NCBI GenBank assembly: GCA_964598225.1
Contig: CAZRBG010000001.1
Location: forward strand, 152,415-216,414
Direction: 5' to 3'
DNA from: SG8-4 sp964598225
GTDB lineage: Bacteria; Planctomycetota; Phycisphaerae; Sedimentisphaerales; Anaerobacaceae
DNA length: 64,000 nucleotides
The notes below the pieces were generated by a model. That model was not told where the DNA came from. It did no database searches and saw nothing but the letters and a program-made list of their open reading frames with translations. Shown piece after piece: positions 43,992 to 53,798 of this stretch; position 1 is the first letter of the stretch; each line of letters opens with the position of its first letter. The position numbers and the translations under genes were made by a program.

Positions 43992-45203
43992 ATGAAAAAA
44001 AGTAAAATTGAAAAGCATAGACCGAGCGGTGAAAAATGTGAAGCGGCAAGGGGTGGCGGCGGTTGGGTGCGGTTGATCATTGCCATTGCAGTAATTGCCG
44101 CCGGCGTTCTCGGCGTGTTTGTTCTTAAGAAGTTTAGAAAGCCGCCTCCCAAAGAAGAACCGGAAGTACCGGCGCCTTTGGTCGAGGTCGAGCAGTTGGA
44201 GGTTCAGGACATTCAGATGATGGTTGGCGGCTACGGGACCGTCAGCCCGACGGTGCAGGTGGAGATCGTGCCCGAGGTTCCGGGCAAAGTGGTCTACGTA
44301 CACCCGCAGCTCAAAGCCGGCGGTCAGATTAGCGCCGAGGAGAAGATAATTCAAATCGACCCGAAGGATTATGAATTGGCCGTCCAACAGGCCGAGGCTG
44401 CCGGAGCCGAAGCGCAGGTGAGACTCGACACCGAAAAGGCCGAGGCGGGCGTAGCACGCAAGGAATGGCGGCAACTGAATCCGGATACCGAGCCTTCTTC
44501 ACCTTTGGTCTTACGTGAGCCGCAGATTCGCCGGGCGCAGGCTTCTCTCGAATCGGCAAAGGCACAACTGGCCGCTGCCGAACTGAAGCTTGAACGAACA
44601 AGCCTGTCGCTTCCGTTCCACGTTATGGTGATAGACGAAAAGGTTGATCTCGGCCAATACGTCGCGGTCGGTCAGTCGCTTGGCTCGGCCTACGGCATCG
44701 AAGCGGTCGAGATCGAGGTGCCTCTCGAAGATAACGAGCTGGCCTGGTTCGATACTTCAGACAGCACGGCTCAGGTCAAGGCCGATTTCGCCGGTAGCGA
44801 ACATATCTGGACGGGACGCGTCGTCAGAACAACCGGCCAGGTGGACAGGGTCTCTCGAATGATTTCGGTTGTTGTTCAGGTGGCCGATCCGTTCGATACT
44901 TCCGGTGGAAGACCTCCGTTGCTGCCGGGCGTATTTGCGGAAGTGATCATTGAGGGCAAGATCCTCAAAAACGCCGTAGCGGTGCCGCGAGATGCCGTTC
45001 GAGAGGGCAACAAAGTCTGGGCCGTCAATGATAGCCGCCTTCATATCAAAACACTGGAAATAGCTCGCACCGACAAGGAATTCGTCTATGCAGTCTCAGG
45101 GCTGGACGAGGGAGCACAAATTGTCGTTAGCTCGCTTGATATGGCAACGGAAGGAATGGCTGTAAGAACTCAGGCAGAAGATGATCCGGCGGGCAAGCAA
45201 TGA
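43992..45203 (+). CDS. RND efflux periplasmic adaptor (membrane fusion protein)
   Basis: A 403-residue HlyD/AcrA-type adaptor. The single inner-membrane helix (LIIAIAVIAAGVLGVFVLKK) is followed by a lipoyl half-motif (GYGTVSPTVQVEIVPEVPGK), a coiled-coil hairpin (VQQAEAAGAEAQVRLDTEKA) and beta-barrel with the second lipoyl half (VALPR-like AVPRDAVREG). It links the inner-membrane pump with the outer channel. It precedes the pump gene by 10 bp. Confidence 0.92.
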   Translation: MKKSKIEKHRPSGEKCEAARGGGGWVRLIIAIAVIAAGVLGVFVLKKFRKPPPKEEPEVPAPLVEVEQLEVQDIQMMVGGYGTVSPTVQVEIVPEVPGKVVYVHPQLKAGGQISAEEKIIQIDPKDYELAVQQAEAAGAEAQVRLDTEKAEAGVARKEWRQLNPDTEPSSPLVLREPQIRRAQASLESAKAQLAAAELKLERTSLSLPFHVMVIDEKVDLGQYVAVGQSLGSAYGIEAVEIEVPLEDNELAWFDTSDSTAQVKADFAGSEHIWTGRVVRTTGQVDRVSRMISVVVQVADPFDTSGGRPPLLPGVFAEVIIEGKILKNAVAVPRDAVREGNKVWAVNDSRLHIKTLEIARTDKEFVYAVSGLDEGAQIVVSSLDMATEGMAVRTQAEDDPAGKQ

Positions 45204-45213
45204 GGTGGATTAA

Positions 45214-48200
45214 GTGAAAGACCCGGAAGAGAAAAATGGTATTCTTGGGTGGTTTGCCTCGAACCATGTAGCTGCTAACCTGCTGATGATTCTAATTATG
45301 GTTTCGGGCGTGATGGGAATTTTCTCTGCGAAGATGGAGGTCTTTCCGGAGTTCAGTCTCGACATGATAAACATAACCGTGCCCTATCTCGGCGCCTCGC
45401 CGGCGGACGTCGAAGAGGGTGTCTGTCTTCGCGTCGAGGAAGCAATAGCGGGTGTCGAGGGAATCAAACGCATGACGTCGTATGCGGCCGAGGGCGCAGG
45501 CACAACCGTTGTCGAGGTCGAAGAATATTCCGATCCGACCGAGGTTCTCGACGACGTCAAGGCGGAGATCGACACCATAATAACCTTCCCCCAGGAAACC
45601 GAAAAGCCGGTGATTTCGGAAATCAAGAGCCGTCCAAAGGTTATTTCCATAGTTGTTTACGGAGGCGTCTCGGAGAAAGTCCTCAAAAAACTTGCCGACC
45701 GGATACGCGACGATCTCACCGCCAAAGAGAATATAAGCCAGGTCGATATAGCCGGCGTCCGGCCTTACGAGATTTCCATCGAGGTTCCGGAGGAGAATCT
45801 GCGCCGCTACAACCTCAGTTTCGACCAGGTGACTCGTGCGGTTCGCAATTCCTCGCTCGATACCCCCGCCGGTTCGGTCAAGACCTCGGGCGGTGAAATA
45901 CTCGTTCGCACCAAAGGGCAGAAGTATTACGGGCCCGAATTTGAAAAGACCGTCGTGCTGACCAGAAATGACGGGACGATCCTCAGACTCGGAGATATTG
46001 CCACCGTCAAAGACGCTTTCGAGGATGTCGATCTTTTCTCCAAGTTCAACGGCAAGAGAGCGGCGTTCGTACAGGTCTCTCGCATAGGCGAGCAGGATGC
46101 TCTTGACGTCGCCGGCACCGTCAAGGAATATGTAAAGCGGAAGCGCGACTTTCTGCCGAAAGGTGTTTCTCTCGCCTTATGGGAGGATGATACGCTCATT
46201 CTCAAAGACAGGATGAACCTGCTGAAGAGAAATGCCTATATCGGCCTGGTGCTGGTGTTCTTGTGCCTGACGCTTTTTCTCAACATGAGGCTCGCCTTCT
46301 GGACGACTATGGGCATTCCGATTTCTTTTCTCGGCGCCTTCTGGCTGATACCGCACTTCGATGTTTCGATTAACATGATAAGCCTCTTTGCGTTTATCAT
46401 GTCGCTTGGTCTGGTTGTTGACGACGCGATCGTAGTCGGCGAAAATATTTTCGCTTACCGCCAGCAGGGTCTGGACAGAACGACGGCCGCCGTAAAAGGC
46501 GTCCGGGAAATGGCCATGCCGGTTACTCTGGCGATTCTTACCACGATGTTCGCCTTTCTGCCGCTGGCCTATACTCTCGGCATTATGGGCAAAATCCTGC
46601 GCGCCATGCCGGTGGTTGTAATCAGCGTTCTTGGGATTTCGCTGGTCGAGGCGCTCTTAATCCTTCCTGCTCATCTGTCATCCAAAGCCAACTGGAACAG
46701 ATTTCCGCTTGTCCGCTTAACCAACAAAATCAACCAGACGACTCACAGGGGGCTAACCTGGTTCGTCAACGGTCCATTCGCCGCTTTCGTCGAACGAGCC
46801 GTCAAGTGGCGGTATGTCACTTTGGCGACCGGCATTGCAGTCTTTCTTGTTACGATTGGTTTTATCGCGGGCGGCTTTATCAAGTTCGTTTTTTTCGGCA
46901 CCGTCGAAGCCGACAACATGATCGCCACGTTGGAAATGCCTCTCGGGACTCCGGTCGAGCGGACGAAAGAGGTCACCGAGAGAATCGAAAGGGCGGCGTT
47001 GCAGGCGCTGGAGGAATTCGACAGCAAACGGCCGGAGCAGCCTTCGCTTATGAAACACATGTCCGTCACCGTTGGTGCTCATCCTATGGCGACGCGCACG
47101 GGCGCCGTCCAGGTTGATATAGGAACCGCGGCACAATCGCATCTGGGTGAGGTCAATGTGGAGTTGCTCGGGGCGGAAGAGCGCGATCTGTCCAGCGTCG
47201 CCATAAAGAATCGATGGAGAGAACTGGTCGGTGAAATACCGGGCGTTTCGTCGCTGACGTTCATGGCCGAATTTTCAACAACAGGCAATCCGATAGAAGT
47301 CGAGCTGTCGCACAAGGATTTCGAAAAGCTGCTGCTGGCGTCCGAGAAGCTAAAACGTATCTTACGCGACTATACCGGGGTCAGTGATATCGCCGACGAC
47401 TTCGAGACGGGCAAAGTCGAACTCAAGCTCGAGCTCAAGGACACCGGGCGGACTCTGGGCCTGACGCTTTCCGACCTCGCAAAGCAGGTCCGGCAGGGCT
47501 TCTACGGCGATGAGGCCCAGCGCATCCAGAGAGGTCGTCACGATATTCGCGTCATGGTGAGGTACCCCGAAGACGAGCGCAAGAGTCTGGCCGACGTGGA
47601 GAACATGCGAATCCGCCTGCCGGACGGAACCGAGATCGCGTTCAATACAGTCGCCGAAGTCCGATACGGCAGAGGCTATTCGACCATAAAGCGGGTAGAT
47701 CGCAGGCGCGTTGTGACGGTCTCGGCCGACGTTAATGAAGACGTGGCCAATGCCGCGGAGATAAACGCCGATTTGAGCGCCGCGGTTCTGCCGAGACTGC
47801 AGAGCGAATTCCAGGGACTGCAATATCGTTTCGCCGGCGAACAGCGCGAACGCAATGAATCACTGGGCAGTCTGATACCGAATTTTGGAATTGCTCTGAT
47901 GGCGATTTACGCTCTTCTTGCCGTGCAGTTCAGAAGCTACTCGCAACCGGCAATAGTGATGTCAGCGATTCCGTTCGGTATCGTCGGCGCGACGTTAGGA
48001 CACCTGCTAATGGGTTTCAACCTGAGCATACTTTCGATGTTCGGGATCGTCGCGCTGGCGGGGGTCGTCGTCAACGATTCGCTTATCATGATCGATCTGA
48101 TCAACCGCGAGCGCACAAGCGGCATTGAAATGACCAGTGTGTTGCGCGATTGCGCTATTCGCAGATTCCGCCCGATCATGTTAACAACCCTGACTACGTT

Positions 48201-48366
48201 TTGCGGCCTGCTTCCGATGATTATGGAAGAAAGCCTGCAGGCGCGATTTCTCGTTCCAATGGCGATAAGCCTTGCCTTCGGAGTGATGTTTGCGACGTGT
48301 ATTACGCTTGTGCTGGTTCCTTCGCTTTACATGATTCTCGAGGACGTCAAGCGTAAACTTGTCTGA
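45214..48366 (+). CDS. RND family efflux pump, AcrB/CusA-like inner-membrane transporter
   Basis: A 1050-residue pump with a GTG start (GAGGTG upstream). Twelve transmembrane helices and two large periplasmic loops are visible. LGLVVDDAIVVGENIF is the helix-4 motif with the proton-relay aspartates, and FGIVALAGVVVNDSLIMIDL is its second-half counterpart. Sequence features such as PVISEIKSRPKVISIVVYGG suggest the hydrophobe/amphiphile subgroup rather than heavy-metal CusA. The substrate range is unknown; TetR control suggests toxic small compounds. Confidence 0.94.
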   Translation: MKDPEEKNGILGWFASNHVAANLLMILIMVSGVMGIFSAKMEVFPEFSLDMINITVPYLGASPADVEEGVCLRVEEAIAGVEGIKRMTSYAAEGAGTTVVEVEEYSDPTEVLDDVKAEIDTIITFPQETEKPVISEIKSRPKVISIVVYGGVSEKVLKKLADRIRDDLTAKENISQVDIAGVRPYEISIEVPEENLRRYNLSFDQVTRAVRNSSLDTPAGSVKTSGGEILVRTKGQKYYGPEFEKTVVLTRNDGTILRLGDIATVKDAFEDVDLFSKFNGKRAAFVQVSRIGEQDALDVAGTVKEYVKRKRDFLPKGVSLALWEDDTLILKDRMNLLKRNAYIGLVLVFLCLTLFLNMRLAFWTTMGIPISFLGAFWLIPHFDVSINMISLFAFIMSLGLVVDDAIVVGENIFAYRQQGLDRTTAAVKGVREMAMPVTLAILTTMFAFLPLAYTLGIMGKILRAMPVVVISVLGISLVEALLILPAHLSSKANWNRFPLVRLTNKINQTTHRGLTWFVNGPFAAFVERAVKWRYVTLATGIAVFLVTIGFIAGGFIKFVFFGTVEADNMIATLEMPLGTPVERTKEVTERIERAALQALEEFDSKRPEQPSLMKHMSVTVGAHPMATRTGAVQVDIGTAAQSHLGEVNVELLGAEERDLSSVAIKNRWRELVGEIPGVSSLTFMAEFSTTGNPIEVELSHKDFEKLLLASEKLKRILRDYTGVSDIADDFETGKVELKLELKDTGRTLGLTLSDLAKQVRQGFYGDEAQRIQRGRHDIRVMVRYPEDERKSLADVENMRIRLPDGTEIAFNTVAEVRYGRGYSTIKRVDRRRVVTVSADVNEDVANAAEINADLSAAVLPRLQSEFQGLQYRFAGEQRERNESLGSLIPNFGIALMAIYALLAVQFRSYSQPAIVMSAIPFGIVGATLGHLLMGFNLSILSMFGIVALAGVVVNDSLIMIDLINRERTSGIEMTSVLRDCAIRRFRPIMLTTLTTFCGLLPMIMEESLQARFLVPMAISLAFGVMFATCITLVLVPSLYMILEDVKRKLV

Positions 48367-48653
48367 AATAAAATTATCCTTCTGGCTCGTAAGTGCTTGT
48401 TAGACAGTGACTTATCTGTCATCCGGTAAATTTTCAAGAAGTTTTTCTGGCTAAATCACCTTTTAGGGTAGATAATAGGGTAGTCTATTTTTGAGGGATG
48501 ATGAAGGTGAGATTATGATTTGCAGTCGGAGCGAACTATTTTGTCTTGGTTTAGTGTCGGGGGAATCATGGAAGCTGCCACTAACTATCAGATCTTTGGC
48601 TACGGATGTCAGCCTGTGGACCAGTTACCGTTATCAGAGAGGTAAATAGCCCG

Positions 48654-49400
48654 ATGATAAATTTAAAACCGAATGTAGAAGTTGTTCGCGACAGGGAAGT
48701 CCTGGCGCGAAGGAGCGCGGAGATTTTTATCGACGAAGCTCTCGACGCCGTCAAAGCGAATGACGTCTTTCACGTGGCCGTCTCAGGCGGGCACACACCC
48801 GAACATTTTTTCAGGTTGCTCGGCGAAATGCCAAGGGCAAATTCTCTTCCCTGGAAAAGGATTCAGTTATTCTGGGTCGACGAGCGAATAGTCGGGCCGG
48901 ATTCACCATTGAGCAATTACAAGCTGGCTGCCGACACCTTTCTTTCAAAGGTTGACATCCCGCAGGACAACGTTCACCGAATCCCGACTGAGTATGAAGA
49001 TTTTGAGGCCGCCGCACGCAGCTACGAAGAGACTATCCGGCAAGTCTTCGGCCTGGACAGGGGGCAGCTTCCCGAGTTCGATCTTATAGTGCTCGGCGTC
49101 GGCGCCGACGGGCACACCGGGTCGCTCTTCCCCGGTTCTTATGCAACTTTGGATACGGACGATCTGGCGTGCGCGGTCTATGTTTTAGATGAAGACCTCA
49201 ACAGGATAACTCTGACGCATCCGGTGCTGCGAGCCGCATCTCATCTGGTGGTGCTGGCCAGCGGCCGGGAAAAGGCCGACATCCTCGCCAAGATACTCAA
49301 AAGCGAGCCCGATGAAGTCCAGTACCCCATCCACGCACTCTGGACCGTCCTCGACAAAGTCACCTGGCTGATAGACGCCGAAGCCGCAAAAGCCCTGTAG
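48654..49400 (+). CDS. pgl: 6-phosphogluconolactonase
   Basis: A 248-residue enzyme of the oxidative pentose phosphate pathway, DevB/Pgl type. VAVSGGHTPEHFFRLLGEMP binds the phosphate, QLFWVDERIVGPDSPLSNYK carries the conserved acidic/arginine motif, and VLGVGADGHTGSLFPGS holds the catalytic histidine. ATG 48654 is chosen (AGAGAGG upstream). It is not next to zwf or gnd. The upstream 287 bp spacer (48367-48653) contains no clear gene. Confidence 0.92.
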   Translation: MINLKPNVEVVRDREVLARRSAEIFIDEALDAVKANDVFHVAVSGGHTPEHFFRLLGEMPRANSLPWKRIQLFWVDERIVGPDSPLSNYKLAADTFLSKVDIPQDNVHRIPTEYEDFEAAARSYEETIRQVFGLDRGQLPEFDLIVLGVGADGHTGSLFPGSYATLDTDDLACAVYVLDEDLNRITLTHPVLRAASHLVVLASGREKADILAKILKSEPDEVQYPIHALWTVLDKVTWLIDAEAAKAL

Positions 49401-49567
49401 TTGTCATAACCTGAACGGCTTGGTTTTGAAATGATGGCGAGGTGGATCGAAAAGCAATTCTACCCTGGAGTCAAACCCCAGAGCAGCATGCTGAATCTGC
49501 CGGAATTATCTTGAAATTTAGATGAAATTGCGGTATGCTGAGATGTGAAATTTGCAGGAGCGGTGCA

Positions 49568-49726
49568 ATGAAGCGTGTATACAAAATTGCGGGCGTAATC
49601 GCCTTAGTTTTGTCTCTTTTTGTCAGTTTGGCAAATGGTCGCACTATTACCGTCGGAAAGGGTCGTGGGTATGATCAGACTACTACACAGCGGAGAAAAA
49701 GAGTGAAATGCGAAAATTTACGTTGA
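49568..49726 (+). pseudogene. Truncated leader of a right-handed beta-helix protein
   Basis: GGAG precedes ATG 49568. The 52 residues begin MKRVYKIAGVIALVLSLFVS, a signal peptide, then GRTITVGKGRGYD, the standard opening of secreted beta-helix or pectate-lyase-like proteins. After that the expected TTIQAAID-like motif is replaced by out-of-frame TTTQRRKRVKCENLR and a stop. It lies 118 bp before an intact beta-helix gene and looks like a remnant of a related copy. Confidence 0.6.
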
Positions 49727-49844
49727 CCTGGTTGCAGGCAGCGAGTAAACTAACAGGAGCGTGGTATATTGATTGATGCGGCAAGATGTACGGCAAGGAC
49801 AGTGCGAATGCTCACGGTGGGATCGGCATTAAGGGGGCTGGAAT

Positions 49845-51746
49845 ATGAGCGCGAAGCAACATAAACAAATATGCAGGGGGGCGGTGGTTACTATACTGCT
49901 GGTTTTTTCGTGCAGCGGGGCGTTTGCGGAAAGGATTATATACGTAGATGACGATGCGGTGGGTGCAAACGACGGCTCATCGTGGGTGGATGCTTACAAA
50001 TACTTGCAGGATGCGCTGGCTGATGCCGGTTCAGCCGAGAAACCGGTGGAGATTCAAGTAGCCCAGGGCATCTATCGTCCGGACAGAAGTGCAACTGCGC
50101 CGAACGGTTCCGGCGATAGGACAGCTACTTTTCAGCTTATAAACGGCGTCACACTGAAAGGTGGTTACGCCGGATTCGCTGAGCCGGACCCAAATGCGCG
50201 GGATATCGAGAGATATGAGACGATTCTCAACGGCGACCTGGCTGGTAACGACATCGATATTAAGGGATTGACGAGTTTGAGGAAGGTGCCTACCTGGGCC
50301 GAGAACAGCTATCATGTCGTGACCGGCAGCGGAACCAACTCGTCGGCTACATTGGAGGGTTTCACGGTCACTTCCGGCCATGCCAGCGGTGCCCACAACG
50401 ACCCTCATAGCAAAGGCGGCGGGATGTACAACGAAAACGGCTCGCCAACCGTAGCCAATTGTACATTTTACCAAAATGCCGGTTTATACGGAGCCGGACT
50501 ATACAACGTCAATAGCCACCCAAACGTAATTGAATGCCATTTTAGCCACAATCTTGCGTACGTCTTTTTCTTTGGTGATGTTGGTTTTGGAGGTCAAGGA
50601 GGCGGGATATACAACCATCAAAGCAACCCAAGACTGTCACACTGCACGTTCAGTGAGAACTACTCTTCCAATGATGGTGGCGGCATTCACAATCGTGACA
50701 ACAGCGCTCCGGTTTTGAATAACTGTGTTTTCATACGTAATTACGGACGCGATGGCGGTGGAGTATACAACGATTCCAGCAATCCTACGTTATCAAACTG
50801 TCGTTTTGAAACGAACGCACCGGGAGGTGGAATATCGAGCAAGTCGAGCAATCTGTTGTTGAGAAAATGTAGTTTCATCGCAAATTCTGCAGGAGGTGGG
50901 GTTGGTGGTGGTATGGAAAATTACCGAAGCAGCGTAACTTTAATTTATTGCTCTTTCATAAATAACACGGCGGAAGCCTCCGGTGGAGCTATACGTAATG
51001 ACGATAGTAGTGTGACACTGACTAATTGTATATTCAGCGGAAATGCATCAATGGACGCTTCCGGTGGGGCAATCTTTGCTGCACGAAGCACCCATGAATT
51101 GACTAACTGCACATTCACAGGTAATAAGGCAACTTCAGACGGAGGCGCAATAGTCGGCAATCTTGCAAGTGTTTATACTGTCAACAATTGCATCTTTTGG
51201 CGGAACTTTTCTCTCAAAGGACCGGAGATTGCGTTAAGAAGCGCGATATCTGGTGCCGAGCCTTCATCAGTTCAAGTATCATACAGCAACATAAGGGGGG
51301 GGGCCGAATCAGTTTCTGTCGGAGACGGCAGCTCTCTTGAATGGAATGACGGTAATATTGATTCAGATCCATTGTTTGCGAATCCTGGTTATTGGGATCC
51401 GAACGGAACATCGGAAGATGCAACCGATGATTTCTGGGTGGGTGGCGATTATCATTTGAAATCTCAGGCGGGCAGGTGGGACGCAGACGAGGAACAATGG
51501 ACGAGAGACGAAGTGACGAGTCCCTGTATAGACTCAGGTGATCCGAATTCACCGATCGGTCTCGAGCCTTTTCCCAACGGTGGTGTGATCAATATGGGAG
51601 CCTACGGAGGATCTGTTGAGGCGAGCAAGTCATACTTTGGTCAGCCGGTTTGCGAGACAATCATTACAGGCGATATCAACGGCGACTGCAGGGTCGATTT
51701 TGAGGATCTTAGACTCTTATTAAACCACTGGTTAGAAGAGGGATAG
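49845..51746 (+). CDS. Secreted right-handed beta-helix protein with dockerin-like tail
   Basis: A 633-residue secreted protein (signal peptide ICRGAVVTILLVFSCSGAFA). Parallel beta-helix coils repeat from about 150 to 460 with units such as GGGMYNENGSPTVANCTFYQ and GGGIHNRDNSAPVLNNCVFI. The C-terminus GDINGDCRVDFEDLRLLLNH is a dockerin type I-like calcium-binding repeat, half of a usual pair. Such proteins in planctomycetes are probably cell-surface or polysaccharide-binding. GGGGGCTGG precedes the ATG. Enzyme residues are not obvious, so a binding role is as likely as lyase activity. Confidence 0.85.
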   Translation: MSAKQHKQICRGAVVTILLVFSCSGAFAERIIYVDDDAVGANDGSSWVDAYKYLQDALADAGSAEKPVEIQVAQGIYRPDRSATAPNGSGDRTATFQLINGVTLKGGYAGFAEPDPNARDIERYETILNGDLAGNDIDIKGLTSLRKVPTWAENSYHVVTGSGTNSSATLEGFTVTSGHASGAHNDPHSKGGGMYNENGSPTVANCTFYQNAGLYGAGLYNVNSHPNVIECHFSHNLAYVFFFGDVGFGGQGGGIYNHQSNPRLSHCTFSENYSSNDGGGIHNRDNSAPVLNNCVFIRNYGRDGGGVYNDSSNPTLSNCRFETNAPGGGISSKSSNLLLRKCSFIANSAGGGVGGGMENYRSSVTLIYCSFINNTAEASGGAIRNDDSSVTLTNCIFSGNASMDASGGAIFAARSTHELTNCTFTGNKATSDGGAIVGNLASVYTVNNCIFWRNFSLKGPEIALRSAISGAEPSSVQVSYSNIRGGAESVSVGDGSSLEWNDGNIDSDPLFANPGYWDPNGTSEDATDDFWVGGDYHLKSQAGRWDADEEQWTRDEVTSPCIDSGDPNSPIGLEPFPNGGVINMGAYGGSVEASKSYFGQPVCETIITGDINGDCRVDFEDLRLLLNHWLEEG

Positions 51747-51769
51747 CGTTTAGCGTATAGCGTTTAGAA
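51744..51769. repeat. TAGCGT tandem repeat after the beta-helix gene
   Basis: TAGCGTTTAGCGTATAGCGT followed by TTAG repeats a 6-8 base unit three times right at the stop codon. Such short units are found dispersed in many environmental genomes. Its role is unknown. Confidence 0.5.
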
Positions 51770-51809
51770 CTATAAAAAAAGGATTTTGTAAAGGAAAGGA
51801 GGCCGAGTT

Positions 51810-53735
51810 ATGAACCAGCCGAAGGTTAAGAATCCTGTTATTTGGATTTTGCTGTCCGTGATGATATTGTCGGGCGGCAAGGTCGTCCGGGGGCAGGGGC
51901 CGCCACGGGGGGCGCCGCAGGCCAGAGCATTTCAGCTTCGAGAAGTGCTCGATACCATAGAAGGCATTGCCAAAGAACGTCCCAGAGTTTTCAGAACGGA
52001 CGATGCGTACGTGCGTTTCATGATGGCGCCGCCCTCGACGCATTTCGCCGTCGACCGGGCTTATCGCGATACACCACAGGCAGCCGCAGGTTGGTTCCTT
52101 AATCGCTGGCGCAATCTTTTCGTAAATGAAAGCCCGGCTGTGGAGTTCGAAGTGATTCGCGTCAATACAACCGGCTCTCGAAGCTACGTGCGTTATCGCC
52201 AGAAGTTCGCCGGTCTGGAGGTTTACGGCGCGCAGATCAATTTCCAGGTAAATGCATCGGGTGGGATCGTCGCCGCGATGAGCGATATTATGCGAGATAC
52301 GCAAGCGTTCGAGAAAGGCAGAATTTCAATTGATCCCAACATCACATCTCAGGAGGCACAGGATAAGGGAATCGAATACCTGTCCGAGGAACATCCGAAT
52401 ATAGGATTCGAGCCATTGCAGACAAGTTTCATGATATTCGACCCGAAGGTCGTAGGCTGGGAGGAAGAACCAAAGACGGTATGGCATACGGTCGTAAGTG
52501 CTGTTGAAAATATTCCGATCAAAAAGGGCTTTCTGATTGATGCCCGTACCGGAGAAATTGCGTTCGATTACGAACTTGCTCCCAATGCAATCTATCGAAG
52601 AATTTGGGATTCTGAATTTTCATCAAATTCAGAAAAAAAGCTGAAAATTGATGACGGTGATTTAACAAACTATCCTTATCCCTGTGATGTCCCAGATGCT
52701 AATAAGGTTTATGTTGATGTGAATGAGGTTTATGATTTCTACAAAATCAATCACAAAAACGACTCTAATGATGCTTGGCTTAGCTATGATGGTCAAGATG
52801 CCACAATATTGATTTCTGTTCGTTACTGCAAACCTGGCGATGATCCTAATGATCCTAATTGTGACTGGGATGATGCTCAGTGGTCGAGCGATCGCATGTA
52901 CTTTGATGCAGATTACGTACTTCTTGATATCGTGGCACATGAATTTACGCACGGTGTTACTGAAAACACATCAGGCCTCAGCCATGGCGCTACAGAATCT
53001 GGAGCCATAAATGAGTCGTTTTCAGATATGTGGGCTGCCTGGATCGAAGGCGACTGGCTTATCGCAGAAGATGATCCGAACTATGGACCTTGGCGCAACA
53101 TGGCAAATCCACACGATCCGAATGCTTTCTCGCCTGGTCCTGAGTATCTCTATGAGCCGAACTACTGGGATGAAGATGGTGAGTCACACACGAACTGCTC
53201 AGTCGGTAATTACCTGTGCTATCTCGTAGATTCGGATCTGGGTTCAGACAAAGCGGCGGATTTGTTTTGGGAATGTCAGCTCAATTTGCTTCAACCGACC
53301 TCGGATTACTATGACCTTGGCAATTATCTTCAACTTGCCGCGAGTAATGTTGGATTAACGTGGTCGGAGCGTAATGATGTCAAGGAGAGGTGTCAAGAAG
53401 TTAAGATTTATACGGGGACACCCTTGTTTTACGTTGGTAGTGTCGCGTGGATTGATGACTTGGGTAACCTTTTCCTGGCGGGAACTCTTACGCAAGGAAC
53501 ACCTACCGCAACGGGCAACGACGAGTTCAGAATCAAGGACTCGGGTGGAGACGACGTTGCAATAATTGATCTGACCGACGGCGATATGGTTATCGAAGGA
53601 TCAGTATACGAGGATCAATCCAGCATGTCCGGGGCAAGTAATTTTATCGTAAAAGACGACCAGGGCGATGCCGTTGCATACATAAGCAGTTCCGGCAGCC
53701 TTTATCTTAAAGGAAAAGTATTTTCTTCGGAGTAA
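51810..53735 (+). CDS. M4 family (thermolysin-like) metallopeptidase with beta-repeat C-terminus
   Basis: A 641-residue secreted zinc peptidase. An N-terminal propeptide (FTP-like, about 90-260: RYRQKFAGLEVYGAQINFQV) precedes the catalytic domain. HEFTH at 377-381 and AINESFSD with glutamate near 402 are the M4 zinc ligands. GGAGG precedes the ATG. The last 100 residues hold two copies of a short beta-rich repeat (WIDDLGNLFLAGTL, YISSSGSLYLKGKV). The catalytic half (52600-53400) is visibly AT-richer than the 5' part. It may be a surface-located protease. It heads a pair with the next secreted protein. Confidence 0.9.
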   Translation: MNQPKVKNPVIWILLSVMILSGGKVVRGQGPPRGAPQARAFQLREVLDTIEGIAKERPRVFRTDDAYVRFMMAPPSTHFAVDRAYRDTPQAAAGWFLNRWRNLFVNESPAVEFEVIRVNTTGSRSYVRYRQKFAGLEVYGAQINFQVNASGGIVAAMSDIMRDTQAFEKGRISIDPNITSQEAQDKGIEYLSEEHPNIGFEPLQTSFMIFDPKVVGWEEEPKTVWHTVVSAVENIPIKKGFLIDARTGEIAFDYELAPNAIYRRIWDSEFSSNSEKKLKIDDGDLTNYPYPCDVPDANKVYVDVNEVYDFYKINHKNDSNDAWLSYDGQDATILISVRYCKPGDDPNDPNCDWDDAQWSSDRMYFDADYVLLDIVAHEFTHGVTENTSGLSHGATESGAINESFSDMWAAWIEGDWLIAEDDPNYGPWRNMANPHDPNAFSPGPEYLYEPNYWDEDGESHTNCSVGNYLCYLVDSDLGSDKAADLFWECQLNLLQPTSDYYDLGNYLQLAASNVGLTWSERNDVKERCQEVKIYTGTPLFYVGSVAWIDDLGNLFLAGTLTQGTPTATGNDEFRIKDSGGDDVAIIDLTDGDMVIEGSVYEDQSSMSGASNFIVKDDQGDAVAYISSSGSLYLKGKVFSSE

Positions 53736-53798
53736 GACCAAATTGTGTAATGTAGATACGATGGGTAAGCAAGAAAGGAAAGGAAAAAGGTGGTTAAG

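Noticed and set aside
48498..48650. 44-codon frame before 6-phosphogluconolactonase
   Set aside because: Composition and lack of motif suggest chance; only a weak ribosome site.
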